Shown: positions 24,121 to 34,094 of the stretch, piece by piece
Layout of the letters: each line of letters begins with the position of its first letter
How positions within the stretch are numbered: the stretch's first letter is position 1
NCBI GenBank assembly: GCA_000307305.1
Contig: DF158882.1
Location: forward strand, 1,724,103 to 1,759,434
Source: Enterobacteriaceae bacterium B14
Lineage (GTDB): Bacteria > Pseudomonadota > Gammaproteobacteria > Enterobacterales > Enterobacteriaceae
Direction: 5' to 3'
DNA: 35,332 nt
Program-made: the position numbers and the translations under genes
Notes under the pieces: model-generated
The model's input: only the letters and a program-made list of their open reading frames with translations
Databases searched by the model: none
What the model was told of the DNA's origin: nothing

Positions 24121-25422
24121 CTATCCCGCATAAAGGTCGTGCTTAGAAATACGTGAAGAATGATTTTCGCTGTCGCTATAACGACCCACAGCAAGATCGC
24201 TATAAGGAATTGCAGGGGTTTTACCTGAGATTAAATCAGCCAATAGCTGCCCTGAACCACAAGCCATGGTCCAACCCAGCGTACCATGGCCAGTATTCAA
24301 ATAGAGGTTTTTCCACTTCGTTTTACCGACAATAGGGGTGCCGTCCGGCGTCATGGGCCGCAATCCCGTCCAGAAAGAAGCTTGGCTCACATCACCGCCG
24401 TTAGGGTATAAATCCCGAACGACCATCTCTAGTGTGGCACGACGCGCCTTTGCTAACTCTTTGTTAAAACCAACAATCTCGGCCATACCCCCCACACGAA
24501 TTCGCTGGTCAAAACGCGTGATAGCAATCTTGTAAGTTTCATCCAATATCGTAGAAACCGGTGCTGCATCAGAATCAGTAATAGGAATCGTTAATGAGTA
24601 ACCCTTCATCGGATAAACAGGAATAGACACCCGATTTTCGAGTAGCTTAGTGGAATATGCGCCAAGGGCAACCACATAAGTGTCACCTTTAATGATTTCA
24701 GCACCACACTGAACACCAACAATACTGTCCCCTTCAAAAAGCAAGCGGTCGATGTCACAGCCATAGCGGAATGTCACTCCTAACTGCACTGCCATTTTGG
24801 CAAGGCTTTGGGTAAATAGCTGGCAGTCACCCGTTTCATCATTGGGTAAACGCAGGCCACCCGTCAGTTTATGCTTTACTTGATCTAAGGCAGGCTCATA
24901 AAGAGAAAGTTGGTCGGCCTCTAAAAGCTGATAAGGAACACCTTCAGATTCCAGCACCGCAATATCTTTTGTCGCACTTTCATACTGCGCCGCTGTTCTA
25001 AAAAGCTGTAATGTGCCGCCCTGACGCCCTTCATAGGAGATGCCTGTCTCTTGACGCAACTCTTTTAGGCAATCACGACTGTATTCTGCAAGGCGTACCA
25101 TCCGGCCTTTATTCAACATATAGTGTTGACTATCGCAGTTACGCAGCATTTGCCACATCCAGCGTAGTTGAAAACTGCTGCCATCTAACCGAATAGCTAA
25201 AGGCGCATGTTTCTGAAACATCCATTTAATCGCTTTAAGCGGTACGCCCGGTGCAGCCCACGGTGCAGCATAACCGGGGGATATCTGCCCCGCATTAGCC
25301 GCACTGGTTTCTAAAGCGGCATCAGGTTGGCGATCTACTACGATAACGTCATGCCCTGCCTTTGCGAGATACCAAGCACTGGCAACGCCTACCACTCCGC
25401 TACCTAAGATCACAATGCGCAT
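24121..25422 (-). CDS. dadA: D-amino acid dehydrogenase, small subunit
   Basis: The 433-aa FAD protein begins [19 protein letters not shown] (dinucleotide-binding fold) and follows E. coli DadA nearly without gaps ([65 protein letters not shown]). It oxidises D-alanine and other D-amino acids and passes electrons to the respiratory chain at the inner membrane. The catabolic racemase gene dadX, which follows dadA in E. coli, is not next to it here. Confidence 0.95.
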   Translation of the reverse strand: MRIVILGSGVVGVASAWYLAKAGHDVIVVDRQPDAALETSAANAGQISPGYAAPWAAPGVPLKAIKWMFQKHAPLAIRLDGSSFQLRWMWQMLRNCDSQHYMLNKGRMVRLAEYSRDCLKELRQETGISYEGRQGGTLQLFRTAAQYESATKDIAVLESEGVPYQLLEADQLSLYEPALDQVKHKLTGGLRLPNDETGDCQLFTQSLAKMAVQLGVTFRYGCDIDRLLFEGDSIVGVQCGAEIIKGDTYVVALGAYSTKLLENRVSIPVYPMKGYSLTIPITDSDAAPVSTILDETYKIAITRFDQRIRVGGMAEIVGFNKELAKARRATLEMVVRDLYPNGGDVSQASFWTGLRPMTPDGTPIVGKTKWKNLYLNTGHGTLGWTMACGSGQLLADLISGKTPAIPYSDLAVGRYSDSENHSSRISKHDLYAG

Positions 25423-25575
25423 ATACCCTCCACTGTAATATCCGTGCTAGAAAAACAAAAAATGCCTTTCCGAATAGAAGAAAGTGTAACACTTCATTCA
25501 CACAATCATAACCTAGCATAAATGACTCATCAGATAACCCCCCATCGTGAATTTGTGATCCAACATACAAAGTTT

Positions 25576-25592
25576 ATATTACAAACTAATAT
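25576..25592. promoter_or_regulatory. Operator-like palindrome between dadA and the ROK gene
   Basis: ATATTA-CAAAC-TAATAT is a perfect 6-5-6 inverted repeat 101 bp before the ROK start and 154 bp before dadA. A partial CRP-like TGTGA with a poor second half lies 22 bp to the left. Either gene could be the target; autoregulation by the ROK protein is plausible. Confidence 0.35.
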
Positions 25593-25692
25593 GAGATAGA
25601 AACGTCTTTATATTGCTTAAAAAGTAATGATAGTCTCATTTGGCACTACCTATAAACGATAAAACCGCCAAATTAGTTTAGGGTGAAAACAA

Positions 25693-26904
25693 ATGAATTC
25701 TAAAATTAGCCCAAATATTCCGAACACCCTGCGTCAAATGAACGCCTCCCTTGTTCTGAATGTGATCAAACAGCACACACCGCTGTCTCGTGCTCAAATT
25801 TCCAAAGAGACAGGGATTACCAAGGCTACGGTGTCTGAAATCGTCAGTGATTTACTCGACGAAAAGATCATTTATGAAAGTGGTGTTAGCAAGAATGAAG
25901 GCCAAGGCCGAAAAGGGATCCTCATTAATTTCGCGCCGGACCACAGCTTAGGCATCGGTATCGATCTTGGCGGCACAAAAATCGTCTTTTCACTGTTCAA
26001 CCTGAATGCAGAACTGCTGGCTCAACATCAGGAGCCCACCTATGACGTCGATACTCGCAACGCATTTTTAGACCTATTTAGCGAGAGTATTCAAAATTTT
26101 ATATCGCGTTGCGTCACCGATAACGGCATTAGCAGAGAAAAATTAAAAGTGATAGGGGTCGCCACCCCAGGCATCGTCGATTACCGCAACGGCATGGTAC
26201 TAGAAGGCTCACCTAATCTCCCAGAATGGGACAACATCCCTCTTGCCAAAGAGTTGTCTAAACGCCTAGCGCTACCCGTCATTCTTGAAAACGACATTCG
26301 TGCTGCGCTGGTGGGGGAAATATGGCGCGGTAAGTGCCAATCCGTCAAAAGCGCCGCACTCATCGGCATGGGAACAGGTTTAGGTTCTGCACTGCTCATG
26401 GATGGCAAGATTATCCGAGGCCTTAACAATGCCGCAGGGGAAATCGGCTACATGCTATTTGACCGAGGGCATCTGAACCAAAACTGGAGAAATAAAGGCT
26501 GTTTTGAAAGCTTCTGTTCCGGCTCAGGGCTAAGCGATCGCATTTTAACGCTCACAGGCAAGAAGATGAGCGCCAATGAGATTGGCGCCGCCGTCAGAAA
26601 AGGGGAATCACTCCCAACCTCAATTATGGAGGAGTTAGCCGATTACCTCACCATTGGGATCTTAAACATCGTCACTATCACCAACCTTGAAAAAGTGGTT
26701 CTTACAGGAGGAGTAACACGCTCGGCAGATCTGTTTCTGCCAAGAATTCAGGCAAACCTCGATCGACATTTATTCGCCAACACCAGGGTGACCGTCGAAC
26801 TGTCTGACTTAAGGGAAATCGCACCGCTGTACGGCATCGCCCTGCTGGCGCTACATACAATTTACCCTTCAATTCAATTTATGCCGGATATACAGCTCAA
26901 CTAA
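25693..26904 (+). CDS. ROK family transcriptional regulator (NagC/Mlc/XylR type)
   Basis: The 403-aa protein has an N-terminal winged helix-turn-helix (about 25-65, SRAQISKETGITKATVSEIVSDLL) and a ROK sugar-kinase-like domain with GIGIDLGGTKIV at about 90. The ROK zinc motif normally reads C-x-C-G-x-x-G-C-x-E. Here only the GCFE part is kept, and the first cysteines are replaced in LNQNWRNKGCFE, so the zinc site looks altered. Such regulators sense a sugar or sugar phosphate. It stands just upstream of a glycosidase-like gene and an MFS transporter, which it probably controls. Confidence 0.85.
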   Translation: MNSKISPNIPNTLRQMNASLVLNVIKQHTPLSRAQISKETGITKATVSEIVSDLLDEKIIYESGVSKNEGQGRKGILINFAPDHSLGIGIDLGGTKIVFSLFNLNAELLAQHQEPTYDVDTRNAFLDLFSESIQNFISRCVTDNGISREKLKVIGVATPGIVDYRNGMVLEGSPNLPEWDNIPLAKELSKRLALPVILENDIRAALVGEIWRGKCQSVKSAALIGMGTGLGSALLMDGKIIRGLNNAAGEIGYMLFDRGHLNQNWRNKGCFESFCSGSGLSDRILTLTGKKMSANEIGAAVRKGESLPTSIMEELADYLTIGILNIVTITNLEKVVLTGGVTRSADLFLPRIQANLDRHLFANTRVTVELSDLREIAPLYGIALLALHTIYPSIQFMPDIQLN

Positions 26905-26929
26905 TAACAATAGCGATAGGAGTGACTTT

Positions 26930-28222
26930 ATGGCGGGAATACATCTTCACCCCCACGACATACTCGATGAAGGCACTGGGCCAATACTGAATCGCATTAA
27001 CGAAATGGTCAATGTCGACCACCTTTTCGTTGAAGTGAATACGATTTTTGAACGTAACCCTTACCCAATTGGCGTGTTACCACATAACGACAAACATGAG
27101 TTCGTACAGGGAACGGGCACACTACATGTGAAACTGGATAATTATCCGCAGCATCTGTTTCAACATCTTGATTCAACCATTGAGCAGGGTTTCGATCCCT
27201 TATGGGACATTAAAAAGGCTACGGACGATAGCCGTTATCGTGTGATCCCTTGGGCAAATATCCTAAATGGTGATTTTGGTGGCAACGTAGCCAATAATCA
27301 GGTTATCGATTTTCGTGGTGACCCCGTTGAACATTGGCTCTGCCCCAACGCCCCCGATGTGATTGAGTTGTGGAAAGAGACATTCAACGCCATCAAAGCG
27401 CGCTACGGTTACTCAACCTTCTTAATAGACCGGATCCGCTATCCCGACTGGTCAGGTAAGCACGTTAGCCCACGCGGCTTATTCACCTGTTTCTGCCCTC
27501 ACTGTCAGAAGGCAATGAAGCAACAAAATTTAGATGTAGAGGCCATTCGTGCTCGATTGAGTGAATTAGCTCATGGTATGCAACAAGGCGAATATGATGC
27601 CACTGTTGATGCTCTGTCAGCCGAGCCATTACTGGCGTCTTGGCTACAATTTCGTCAGGACAGCGTTTCGAGCTTTGTGCAACGCCTGCTCTCAGATATG
27701 GATGAAGGCATCGAACTGTGGCTGGATCTATGGCCACCCGCTTATTCATGGATTTTAGGGCAAGATTACTCGGCACTAACAAAATCCTCCAAGGCACTGA
27801 AACACTTCCCTTACCACAAACTCGGTGGTGGTGCTGACGTGCAGGGGCTAATTGACTATTTTGCTCACGATGAAGCAGCTAAAGAGAAAGCATTCAAGGC
27901 CTTTATGCGCCTGTTTAATCTCCCCTATACCATTACCTATCGGCAATTTAAGGCTGATGGTTTCCCTATTGAGTTTGTGAAACAGCAGAACGATATCGTC
28001 CGCGAGCGCTCACAACCAGGCACTTTTATTTACAGCGGTATTCAGATGTGGAATCTCTCAGCATCGGCGCTACAAGAGGCGATTCACGCCGCAGAGTCTA
28101 GCGATTGTGATGACCTGCTCTACTACTGCTACGGCTGGGCCGAGCAATCGCTTTTCGATGCCGTCGGCCACCACTATCACAATGATGACGCTAAAATTGA
28201 ACGGGGAGTGATTCATGTCTAA
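26930..28222 (+). CDS. Putative glycoside-hydrolase-like TIM-barrel protein
   Basis: The 430-aa cytoplasmic protein has no signal peptide. The central stretch ARYGYSTFLIDRIRYPDWSG resembles the D-x-I-R-Y-P strand of glycosyl-hydrolase-like (GHL) barrels. The next segment, CFCPHCQKAM, could bind metal. Other notable parts are HLFVEVNTIFERNPYPIG, IELWLDLWPPAYSWILG and TITYRQFKADGFP. I cannot name the exact family or substrate. It begins 25 nt after the ROK regulator and overlaps the MFS gene by 8 nt. A role in cleaving an imported glycoside is therefore inferred from context. Confidence 0.6.
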   Translation: MAGIHLHPHDILDEGTGPILNRINEMVNVDHLFVEVNTIFERNPYPIGVLPHNDKHEFVQGTGTLHVKLDNYPQHLFQHLDSTIEQGFDPLWDIKKATDDSRYRVIPWANILNGDFGGNVANNQVIDFRGDPVEHWLCPNAPDVIELWKETFNAIKARYGYSTFLIDRIRYPDWSGKHVSPRGLFTCFCPHCQKAMKQQNLDVEAIRARLSELAHGMQQGEYDATVDALSAEPLLASWLQFRQDSVSSFVQRLLSDMDEGIELWLDLWPPAYSWILGQDYSALTKSSKALKHFPYHKLGGGADVQGLIDYFAHDEAAKEKAFKAFMRLFNLPYTITYRQFKADGFPIEFVKQQNDIVRERSQPGTFIYSGIQMWNLSASALQEAIHAAESSDCDDLLYYCYGWAEQSLFDAVGHHYHNDDAKIERGVIHV

Positions 28223-29387
28223 TACACAAAAATGGAAAGTCTTTTTCCTGCTGTTTGTCACCATGTTTCTACTCGGCGGTATTCAGAACACCAAAGGGCT
28301 GATTCTGGAGCGAGTTCAACATGATATCGATTTAAATCTGGGGCAAGTAGGTACGCTGATTACCTGCTTTCAAATCGGCTTTCTTATCGCGAGCCTGCTA
28401 ACGGGTTACTTTACCGATAAGAAAGGTTTGAAGCTGATGATGATGATCGGCTCCCTAATGATGGGTGCTGGTCTGCTTGGTACTAGCCTTGCATTTAGCG
28501 TACTGCTTTTCTTTGGTTTCTATATGGTTATCGGCTTAGGGATCGGCTCTATGCTGGTCTCTATCATTACCGTTATTCCTACGTTCTATAAAGAAAAAGC
28601 GGGAATGATGTTCAACATCTCTAACGCCATGTTCGGCGTTGGCATGATTGCAGCCCCCCTCATCCTAAACCAACTGTTTTCACACCATGTCTCATGGCGC
28701 GTCTTCTATCTTGGTATCGCTGTGATCGTAGTAGTCATTATGTTGGTCTTAAGTAGCCTACAACTGGATAAAGCCCAGGGTATGGATATGAAGATTAGCG
28801 ACTTCATACATATTCTCTCAAATCGCCGTATGCTGCTGGTGATTGCCTTTATCCTGTTTTATGTCGCAGCTGAAGCGGCTTTCCTGAACTTCTTCCCGAT
28901 CTTTTACGGATCGCTGGATATCGCAGGGAGTAGTGTAGAAGAGAAGGCAACAACCGCAGCTTACGTTATCTCCAGCTTTGCTATCCTATTTACTGTGGGC
29001 CGCTTTATCGGTGGTTTCATTAATCAGATACTTGGGGACCGTAAGACACTGATCCTGTTTTCTCTGCTTTCATTGGTCGCCATTATTATTAGCCGCATTT
29101 ATGCGACAAACTTTGTCTATCTGTTTATGGCGTTTGGTTTTGCACTGTCAGTGCTGTTCCCTACCGCCTCTGCCGTTGCCACCAAACTCACAGACAAAGC
29201 CGGTTCGACTATGGGGCTCATTTATGTCGCCTCTGGTCTCGGTGGTGCTTTTGCTGGCTCAATCATCGGTCAGATTTCGGAACAGTATGGCGTATCAATT
29301 GGCTTCAATACCATCATTGCCTTCGTCACCATCTTCTTTATTTTGGCACTGTTCGTGCAAGATAACTCAGTAAAAATAGATAAGTAA
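28215..29387 (+). CDS. MFS sugar-type transporter
   Basis: The 390-aa, 12-helix major facilitator protein has a motif-A-like loop (GYFTDKKGLKLMMMIGSL) after helix 2 and GIGSMLVSIITVIPTFY in helix 4. It resembles the FucP/YbjJ-like branch. It overlaps the glycosidase-like gene by 8 nt, so the two are coupled and it is the probable importer of that protein's substrate. A terminator follows. Confidence 0.8.
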   Translation: MSNTQKWKVFFLLFVTMFLLGGIQNTKGLILERVQHDIDLNLGQVGTLITCFQIGFLIASLLTGYFTDKKGLKLMMMIGSLMMGAGLLGTSLAFSVLLFFGFYMVIGLGIGSMLVSIITVIPTFYKEKAGMMFNISNAMFGVGMIAAPLILNQLFSHHVSWRVFYLGIAVIVVVIMLVLSSLQLDKAQGMDMKISDFIHILSNRRMLLVIAFILFYVAAEAAFLNFFPIFYGSLDIAGSSVEEKATTAAYVISSFAILFTVGRFIGGFINQILGDRKTLILFSLLSLVAIIISRIYATNFVYLFMAFGFALSVLFPTASAVATKLTDKAGSTMGLIYVASGLGGAFAGSIIGQISEQYGVSIGFNTIIAFVTIFFILALFVQDNSVKIDK

Positions 29388-29400
29388 TCCCTCAATAATG

Positions 29401-29436
29401 GGCTGAGGAGTATTTCATTTCTCAGCCTTTCTCCTC
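29401..29436 (+). terminator. Terminator of the ROK-glycosidase-MFS operon
   Basis: GGCTGAG and CTCAGCC form a perfect 7-bp stem with a 13-nt loop followed by TTTCTCCTCTC. It lies 13 bp past the MFS stop. The rest of the gap to eptC shows no ORF. Confidence 0.6.
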
Positions 29437-29664
29437 TCTCCTATGTTTAATGATGATTATTTCGCTAGATATTTATTGTTACCATTTTAAAAATAACGCT
29501 ACGCGTAAATATTTTTTAATTAAATATAAAAAGAGCGGAACTATGTCTTATTCCCATGCTCCAATCGTGCAGCTTTATACTCTCGATATTTGAAACTGCA
29601 TGTGTGTTTTTAATGCCGTATCAATACTATTTATCTCTCATTAATATTGATGAGGAAGCAGTAA

Positions 29665-31371
29665 GTGACTGAAACAAAATCAAGATCCAAACAATTTGAT
29701 TGGCGTGGTTTAGGCTACCTTTATCTCTTTTTCTGGTATTTTTCTGGGGTAACTCAAACCCTGCTATTAGTCACGAAAACCACGCCTTCCGGCGGGTTTG
29801 GTAACATTATTTACCTCAGCGCTATCTGGTTGATTCCCGTTTTACTTTTTCCTAAATACACCAAGCTGTTGTCTGGAATTATCGGATTGGTTCTATGGGC
29901 GGCCTCACTGGTTAGCCTCGGTTATTTCTCTATATATGGCCAAGAGTTTTCGCAAAGTGTTATTTTCGTTATATTTGAAACAAATACTGCGGAAATAGGC
30001 GAGTATATAACTCAGTATTTCAATATATGGACAGCCCTTTTATTAATCGCTTATTCGTTAATAGGACTATTTCTCTGGACACGTATTCGCCCAGTCTACT
30101 TACCGAGCCACCGGATATTAATCTGTACCGCATTATTTCTTTCTATCATCGCCTATCCAATACTGAAGTCTATTAGCAGTACTTGGGGCAATACCATTGA
30201 CAGAATTGAAGCCAAAGTCGAGCCCGCCGTGCCTTGGCAACTTCTGGTTGGCTATCACGAATACCAGAAACAACTCACAGAGATGAAGAAACTACTGGAT
30301 TCGAATGCTGCCCTACCGCCGCTTCAAAACCTGCAAGAAGCAGGAGATGATAAACAGCGCACCGTCGTACTCGTGATCGGTGAATCCACCAGTACAAAGC
30401 ATATGAGCCTATATGGCTACCCACGTAAAACCACGCCAGAACTGGATGCATTACGCGATGCGAAGCAAATCACGGTATTTAAAGATGTGGTGGCACCGCG
30501 TCCTTATACCATCGAGACATTACAACAGGTACTCACCTTTGCCGACGAACTGCATCCCGATTTATACCTCACCCAACCCTCGCTGATGAACATGATGAAA
30601 CAGGCTGGATATAAAACCTTCTGGATCACCAACCAGCAAACCATTAGCAAACGTAATACCATGCTGGTGAATTTCTCACAGCAGACGGATGAGCAGTATT
30701 ATCTCAATAACCAGCGTAAGCAGAATGCGAAGCAGTATGATGGCGTGGTTTTAGATCCCTTTAAGAAAGTATTGAACGATTCGGCACCAAAAAAGCTGAT
30801 TATTGTGCACCTACTCGGTACGCATATGAGCTATCAATACCGTTACCCAGAGGCGTTTGCCAAGTTCAAGGATCGTGATGTTGTCCCTTCTACACTGAAC
30901 CAAAACAGTGCCGACGAGTACAATACCTACGATAATGCCGTGCTATATAACGACTATGTTGTTTCTTCTTTAATTAAAGATATGGCAGCATCTGACCCTA
31001 ACGGTTTTTTGATCTACTTCTCCGATCACGGTGAAGAGGTATACGATATGCCGCCACATAATATTATTGGCCGCGATGAAGCTGCACCGACCAGAAATAT
31101 GTACACGATCCCGTTCATTCTCTGGACATCGCCAAAGTGGCAGGCTAACCATCCGCGTCATTACCAAGCTGATGTCGAGCGCCCTTACAGTACGCAATAT
31201 TTCATCCATACTTGGTCAGATATGCTGGGGTTGTCCTATGATGGGTTCGAACCAGAAAAAAGCGTTGTCAGTGATAAATTTAAACCGACAACACGCTGGA
31301 TTGGTGCCCCTGGCTCTCATAAAGGCCTGTACGATTTTGCCAAACTGCCCGTCGAATCCACAACGGAGTAA
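29665..31371 (+). CDS. eptC: Lipopolysaccharide phosphoethanolamine transferase EptC (CptA)
   Basis: The 568-aa inner-membrane enzyme aligns along its length with E. coli EptC (YijP/CptA), which adds phosphoethanolamine to heptose I of the LPS core. About five transmembrane helices lie within residues 15-170, followed by a periplasmic alkaline-phosphatase-like domain. Metal-ligand motifs are GES at 239-241 and SDHGEE at 453-458. The probable nucleophile is Thr282 in RPYTIE. HLLGTHMSYQYRYPE is the conserved substrate-side loop. The start is GTG, with GAGGA upstream. The gene stands 5 nt ahead of yhbP. Confidence 0.92.
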   Translation: MTETKSRSKQFDWRGLGYLYLFFWYFSGVTQTLLLVTKTTPSGGFGNIIYLSAIWLIPVLLFPKYTKLLSGIIGLVLWAASLVSLGYFSIYGQEFSQSVIFVIFETNTAEIGEYITQYFNIWTALLLIAYSLIGLFLWTRIRPVYLPSHRILICTALFLSIIAYPILKSISSTWGNTIDRIEAKVEPAVPWQLLVGYHEYQKQLTEMKKLLDSNAALPPLQNLQEAGDDKQRTVVLVIGESTSTKHMSLYGYPRKTTPELDALRDAKQITVFKDVVAPRPYTIETLQQVLTFADELHPDLYLTQPSLMNMMKQAGYKTFWITNQQTISKRNTMLVNFSQQTDEQYYLNNQRKQNAKQYDGVVLDPFKKVLNDSAPKKLIIVHLLGTHMSYQYRYPEAFAKFKDRDVVPSTLNQNSADEYNTYDNAVLYNDYVVSSLIKDMAASDPNGFLIYFSDHGEEVYDMPPHNIIGRDEAAPTRNMYTIPFILWTSPKWQANHPRHYQADVERPYSTQYFIHTWSDMLGLSYDGFEPEKSVVSDKFKPTTRWIGAPGSHKGLYDFAKLPVESTTE

Positions 31372-31376
31372 TAAAG

Positions 31377-31841
31377 ATGGATGATAGCCGCACACTCGCC
31401 ACAATTTGCCGTTATCTCAAAAAGAACCACGTGCTCACACTCTGCACCGGAGAGAACGAAACGCTCTGGTGTGCGAGCTGTTTCTATCTTTTCGAGCCTG
31501 AACAGATGGCATTCATCATTATGTCGGAGGCCACCACACGCCACGGCGAGCTGGCGCTAGCTTATCCACATGTGGCTGGAACGGTCGCGGCACAAACAAA
31601 GAGTGTGGCCTTAATAAAAGGCGTGCAGTATCGCGCGCAAATGCAGCTTCTTACTGGTGAAGAGACTAGCAAGGCGAAAAGCCTATATACCCAGCGTTTT
31701 CCCGTAGCCAAACTGGCTACTGCGCCGCTTTGGCGGCTCCGTTTAGATGAGGTGAAAATGACAGATAATACGTTGGGGTTTGGTAAAAAACTCTACTGGC
31801 AACGAGAGTTGGAGCCATCAAACCTCGCTATCACGGGCTAG
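31377..31841 (+). CDS. yhbP: YhbP, PNPOx-like FMN-binding-fold protein
   Basis: The 154-aa protein follows E. coli YhbP (UPF0306) throughout: WCASCFYLFEPEQMAFIIMSE..TRH, VAGTVAAQTKSVALIKGVQY, and a C-terminal W.LRLDEVKMTDNTLGFGKKLYW. The fold is the split barrel of pyridoxine phosphate oxidase-like proteins; the function is not established. It is probably co-transcribed with eptC. The stop overlaps the convergent LysR gene by 4 nt. Confidence 0.88.
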   Translation: MDDSRTLATICRYLKKNHVLTLCTGENETLWCASCFYLFEPEQMAFIIMSEATTRHGELALAYPHVAGTVAAQTKSVALIKGVQYRAQMQLLTGEETSKAKSLYTQRFPVAKLATAPLWRLRLDEVKMTDNTLGFGKKLYWQRELEPSNLAITG

Positions 31842-32722
31842 GCTTGATGCTCAATCAAAGAGAGGCAGAGCGACATCTCTTGCGAGAGCCAAGATTGAAA
31901 ACGACTAAATTTTTCATTTTGGCTCAGAGGCTCAAGGGATAAAAGAGAGTAACCCGATCCATCTTTCACAAATCCATAAGGGGCATATAACTGCCCATTC
32001 TCCAGCTCATCTTGAACCATTAAAAAAGACGCCATCGCCATCCCCAAGCCGGAAACAGCGGCCTGAATACACAGATAGAAATGCTCATAGTCTGCTCTAA
32101 TACTGCCTTTCGTCGAAATACCTGACAGTTTTTGCCATGTTGGCCACGCCTTTGGTCTAGAACCAGAATGCAGCAACTGAGTGCCATCTAAACTATTTTT
32201 AGCATCACATGCCTCTCGACACACGGGGCCGACCCACTCATCGCACACTTTCACGGCATGTATTTCTGGCCCCCAGTGAAAATCATCACGCCGTAATGCG
32301 AGATCAACCCCGCTACGTAAAAAATCTACTGGCCCACCCGCCGCAACCAAGTGGAGATGAATATCGGGATTCGCCTTGTGGAATGAAGGCAATCTAGGGA
32401 TCAGCCACTTCATTGCGATCGTTGGTTCACAAGAAAGCGTCAGAACGTTATCCGTGGTGGTTTGCTGTAGCCGATACACTGCCTCTTCAAGCTGTTCGAA
32501 AATAGAATGAGTGACCGCGTGTAAAGCATGCCCCGCCGTATTTAAAAAAACGGCTCGGTTACGGCGCTCAAAAAGCGCTATTCCCAACGTCTCTTCTAGC
32601 AATCTGATCTGGCGGCTGACGGCACCATGTGTGACATGCAGGGATTCGGCGGCTTTGACAAAGCTACCGGTCTGAGCTGCCGCTTCAAAAAAGCGGAATG
32701 AGGCAAGAGAAGGAAGTTTCAT
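31838..32722 (-). CDS. LysR-family regulator, GcvA-like
   Basis: The 294-aa protein has the GcvA-type N-terminus LPSLASFRFFEAAAQTGSFVKAAESLHVTHGAVSRQIRLLEE. Its effector domain resembles the same subgroup (GVDLALRRDD, AAVSGLGMAMA). It is divergent from a LysE-type exporter across a 133-bp spacer. This is the usual arrangement for amino-acid exporters and their LysR activators, so the exporter is the likely target. Confidence 0.85.
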   Translation of the reverse strand: MKLPSLASFRFFEAAAQTGSFVKAAESLHVTHGAVSRQIRLLEETLGIALFERRNRAVFLNTAGHALHAVTHSIFEQLEEAVYRLQQTTTDNVLTLSCEPTIAMKWLIPRLPSFHKANPDIHLHLVAAGGPVDFLRSGVDLALRRDDFHWGPEIHAVKVCDEWVGPVCREACDAKNSLDGTQLLHSGSRPKAWPTWQKLSGISTKGSIRADYEHFYLCIQAAVSGLGMAMASFLMVQDELENGQLYAPYGFVKDGSGYSLLSLEPLSQNEKFSRFQSWLSQEMSLCLSLIEHQA

Positions 32723-32855
32723 ATACTCGATGAAATCTGACAGATTTACACCAAGATAAATCGCTTTTTTACCTCACTCAAGCACTGAATAATTGACCAA
32801 GGAAAAAAACCGTTTTATCACGCCAGCAGAGTCTGGATTTCACAGGAGTGTATAG

Positions 32856-33473
32856 ATGAATGAATTGATCGCTGTCGCCACCATTACTATTCTAGCCGTC
32901 ATCAGCCCAGGGCCTGATTTTGCGATGGTAACCCGCAATAGCTATGCTTTTGGCGTTCGAACAGGGCTATTCACTGCGTTGGGTATTGCCTGTGGTGTTC
33001 AAATACATGTGATGTATACCGTATTTGGCATCGCTGTACTTATCGTTGATTCTCCGACCCTTTTCATGGCGATGAAGCTACTTGGCGCATCGTACCTTAT
33101 CTATCTCGGTTATCGCTCTTTCACCAATAAAACGACGCTAACATTTGAGCAGGAAACAAAGAATGTACCCTCGCCGCTGGTGGCATTTCGTATAGGTTTT
33201 CTCACCAATGCACTCAATCCTAAAACCATGTTGTTTGTCGTGGCGACCTACACTCAAGTGGTTAACGCTGGCAGTTCGCTAAGTTACGCTCTGGGCTATG
33301 GCCTGTTTATCTCTGCCGCTCATTGGGTCTGGTTCAGTATTGTGGCGCTGTTTTTTGCGGCACCGGCTATACGCCAGCGGTTACTTGCTCGGCAAAGCGT
33401 GCTCGATAAAAGCATTGGCATTGCATTGATCACGCTAGGAGCATCATTAGTTTTCGCAAAGATAATTATCTAA
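32856..33473 (+). CDS. LysE/RhtB family amino-acid exporter
   Basis: The 205-aa inner-membrane protein has about six helices and the RhtB/LysE signature SPGPDFAMVTRNSYAFGVRTGLFTALGIACGVQ near the N-terminus, plus NPKTMLF in the middle. Members export homoserine, threonine, lysine or similar amino acids; the substrate here is unknown. AGGAG stands 7 nt before the ATG. A broken relative lies at the end of the window. Confidence 0.88.
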   Translation: MNELIAVATITILAVISPGPDFAMVTRNSYAFGVRTGLFTALGIACGVQIHVMYTVFGIAVLIVDSPTLFMAMKLLGASYLIYLGYRSFTNKTTLTFEQETKNVPSPLVAFRIGFLTNALNPKTMLFVVATYTQVVNAGSSLSYALGYGLFISAAHWVWFSIVALFFAAPAIRQRLLARQSVLDKSIGIALITLGASLVFAKIII

Positions 33474-33535
33474 CCATTATTCAGCAAAGGCGCTACACAT
33501 CATCATTAAGGCAGCGCTCATTGAAAGGGCATAAA

Positions 33536-34066
33536 TCAGATAAAGATGTCTTCAGCGTCAGAGAGCGTAATATCCCCCTCAAAGCTGGTGACCTCTGGCA
33601 GAGTTGCATTGTGATGGGAACGGACCCACTCAGCACTGGCATGAGGTTTATCGTGTGTTGTATGTGCATCGGCTATCAGTGTGACATTATATTTGAGCGC
33701 CGCAGCACGCCTGACGGTTGTATCAACACAAAACTCTGTCGCATAGCCGCAAATAGCGAGGTCGGTGACTCCCCTAGCAACCAACTCATCCTGTAACGAT
33801 GTATTTAGAAATGAATCGGGCGTCGATTTCTCGATATGTAGGTCATCCAGGTGCACACTGACTTCTTTCACTATCTGCCAAGCGTCAGAACCGGATGCAA
33901 GGCCACAGTCACTACGGGTATGGTGGATAAAAATAACGGGAACATCTAATTTACGTGCTTTGTCGGTCACCAAATTAATATTTTTTATCGTACTCTCTAC
34001 AAAAGCTGGAGCTTCTGAAACAAAAAGCCCCTGTTGAACATCAATAACAATCACTGCATATTTCAT
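33536..34066 (-). CDS. Isochorismatase-like cysteine hydrolase
   Basis: The 176-aa cytoplasmic protein has the catalytic triad of this family: Asp9 in VIVIDVQ, Lys80 in HIEKSTPDSF and Cys113 in GYATEFCVDTTVR. The cis-peptide-like GY motif precedes the cysteine. Such enzymes hydrolyse amides or vinyl ethers (nicotinamidase, carbamoylases, isochorismatase). The exact substrate cannot be read from sequence. It is 28 nt downstream of the MarR-GNAT gene and possibly co-transcribed. Confidence 0.85.
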   Translation of the reverse strand: MKYAVIVIDVQQGLFVSEAPAFVESTIKNINLVTDKARKLDVPVIFIHHTRSDCGLASGSDAWQIVKEVSVHLDDLHIEKSTPDSFLNTSLQDELVARGVTDLAICGYATEFCVDTTVRRAAALKYNVTLIADAHTTHDKPHASAEWVRSHHNATLPEVTSFEGDITLSDAEDIFI

Positions 34067-34094
34067 GCTGTCTCCCCGTCATAAAAACGCGTGT

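Noticed and set aside
25545-25566. CRP site upstream of dadA (TGTGA near 25553)
   Set aside because: The second half site (ATACA) is poor, so only a very weak claim would be possible.
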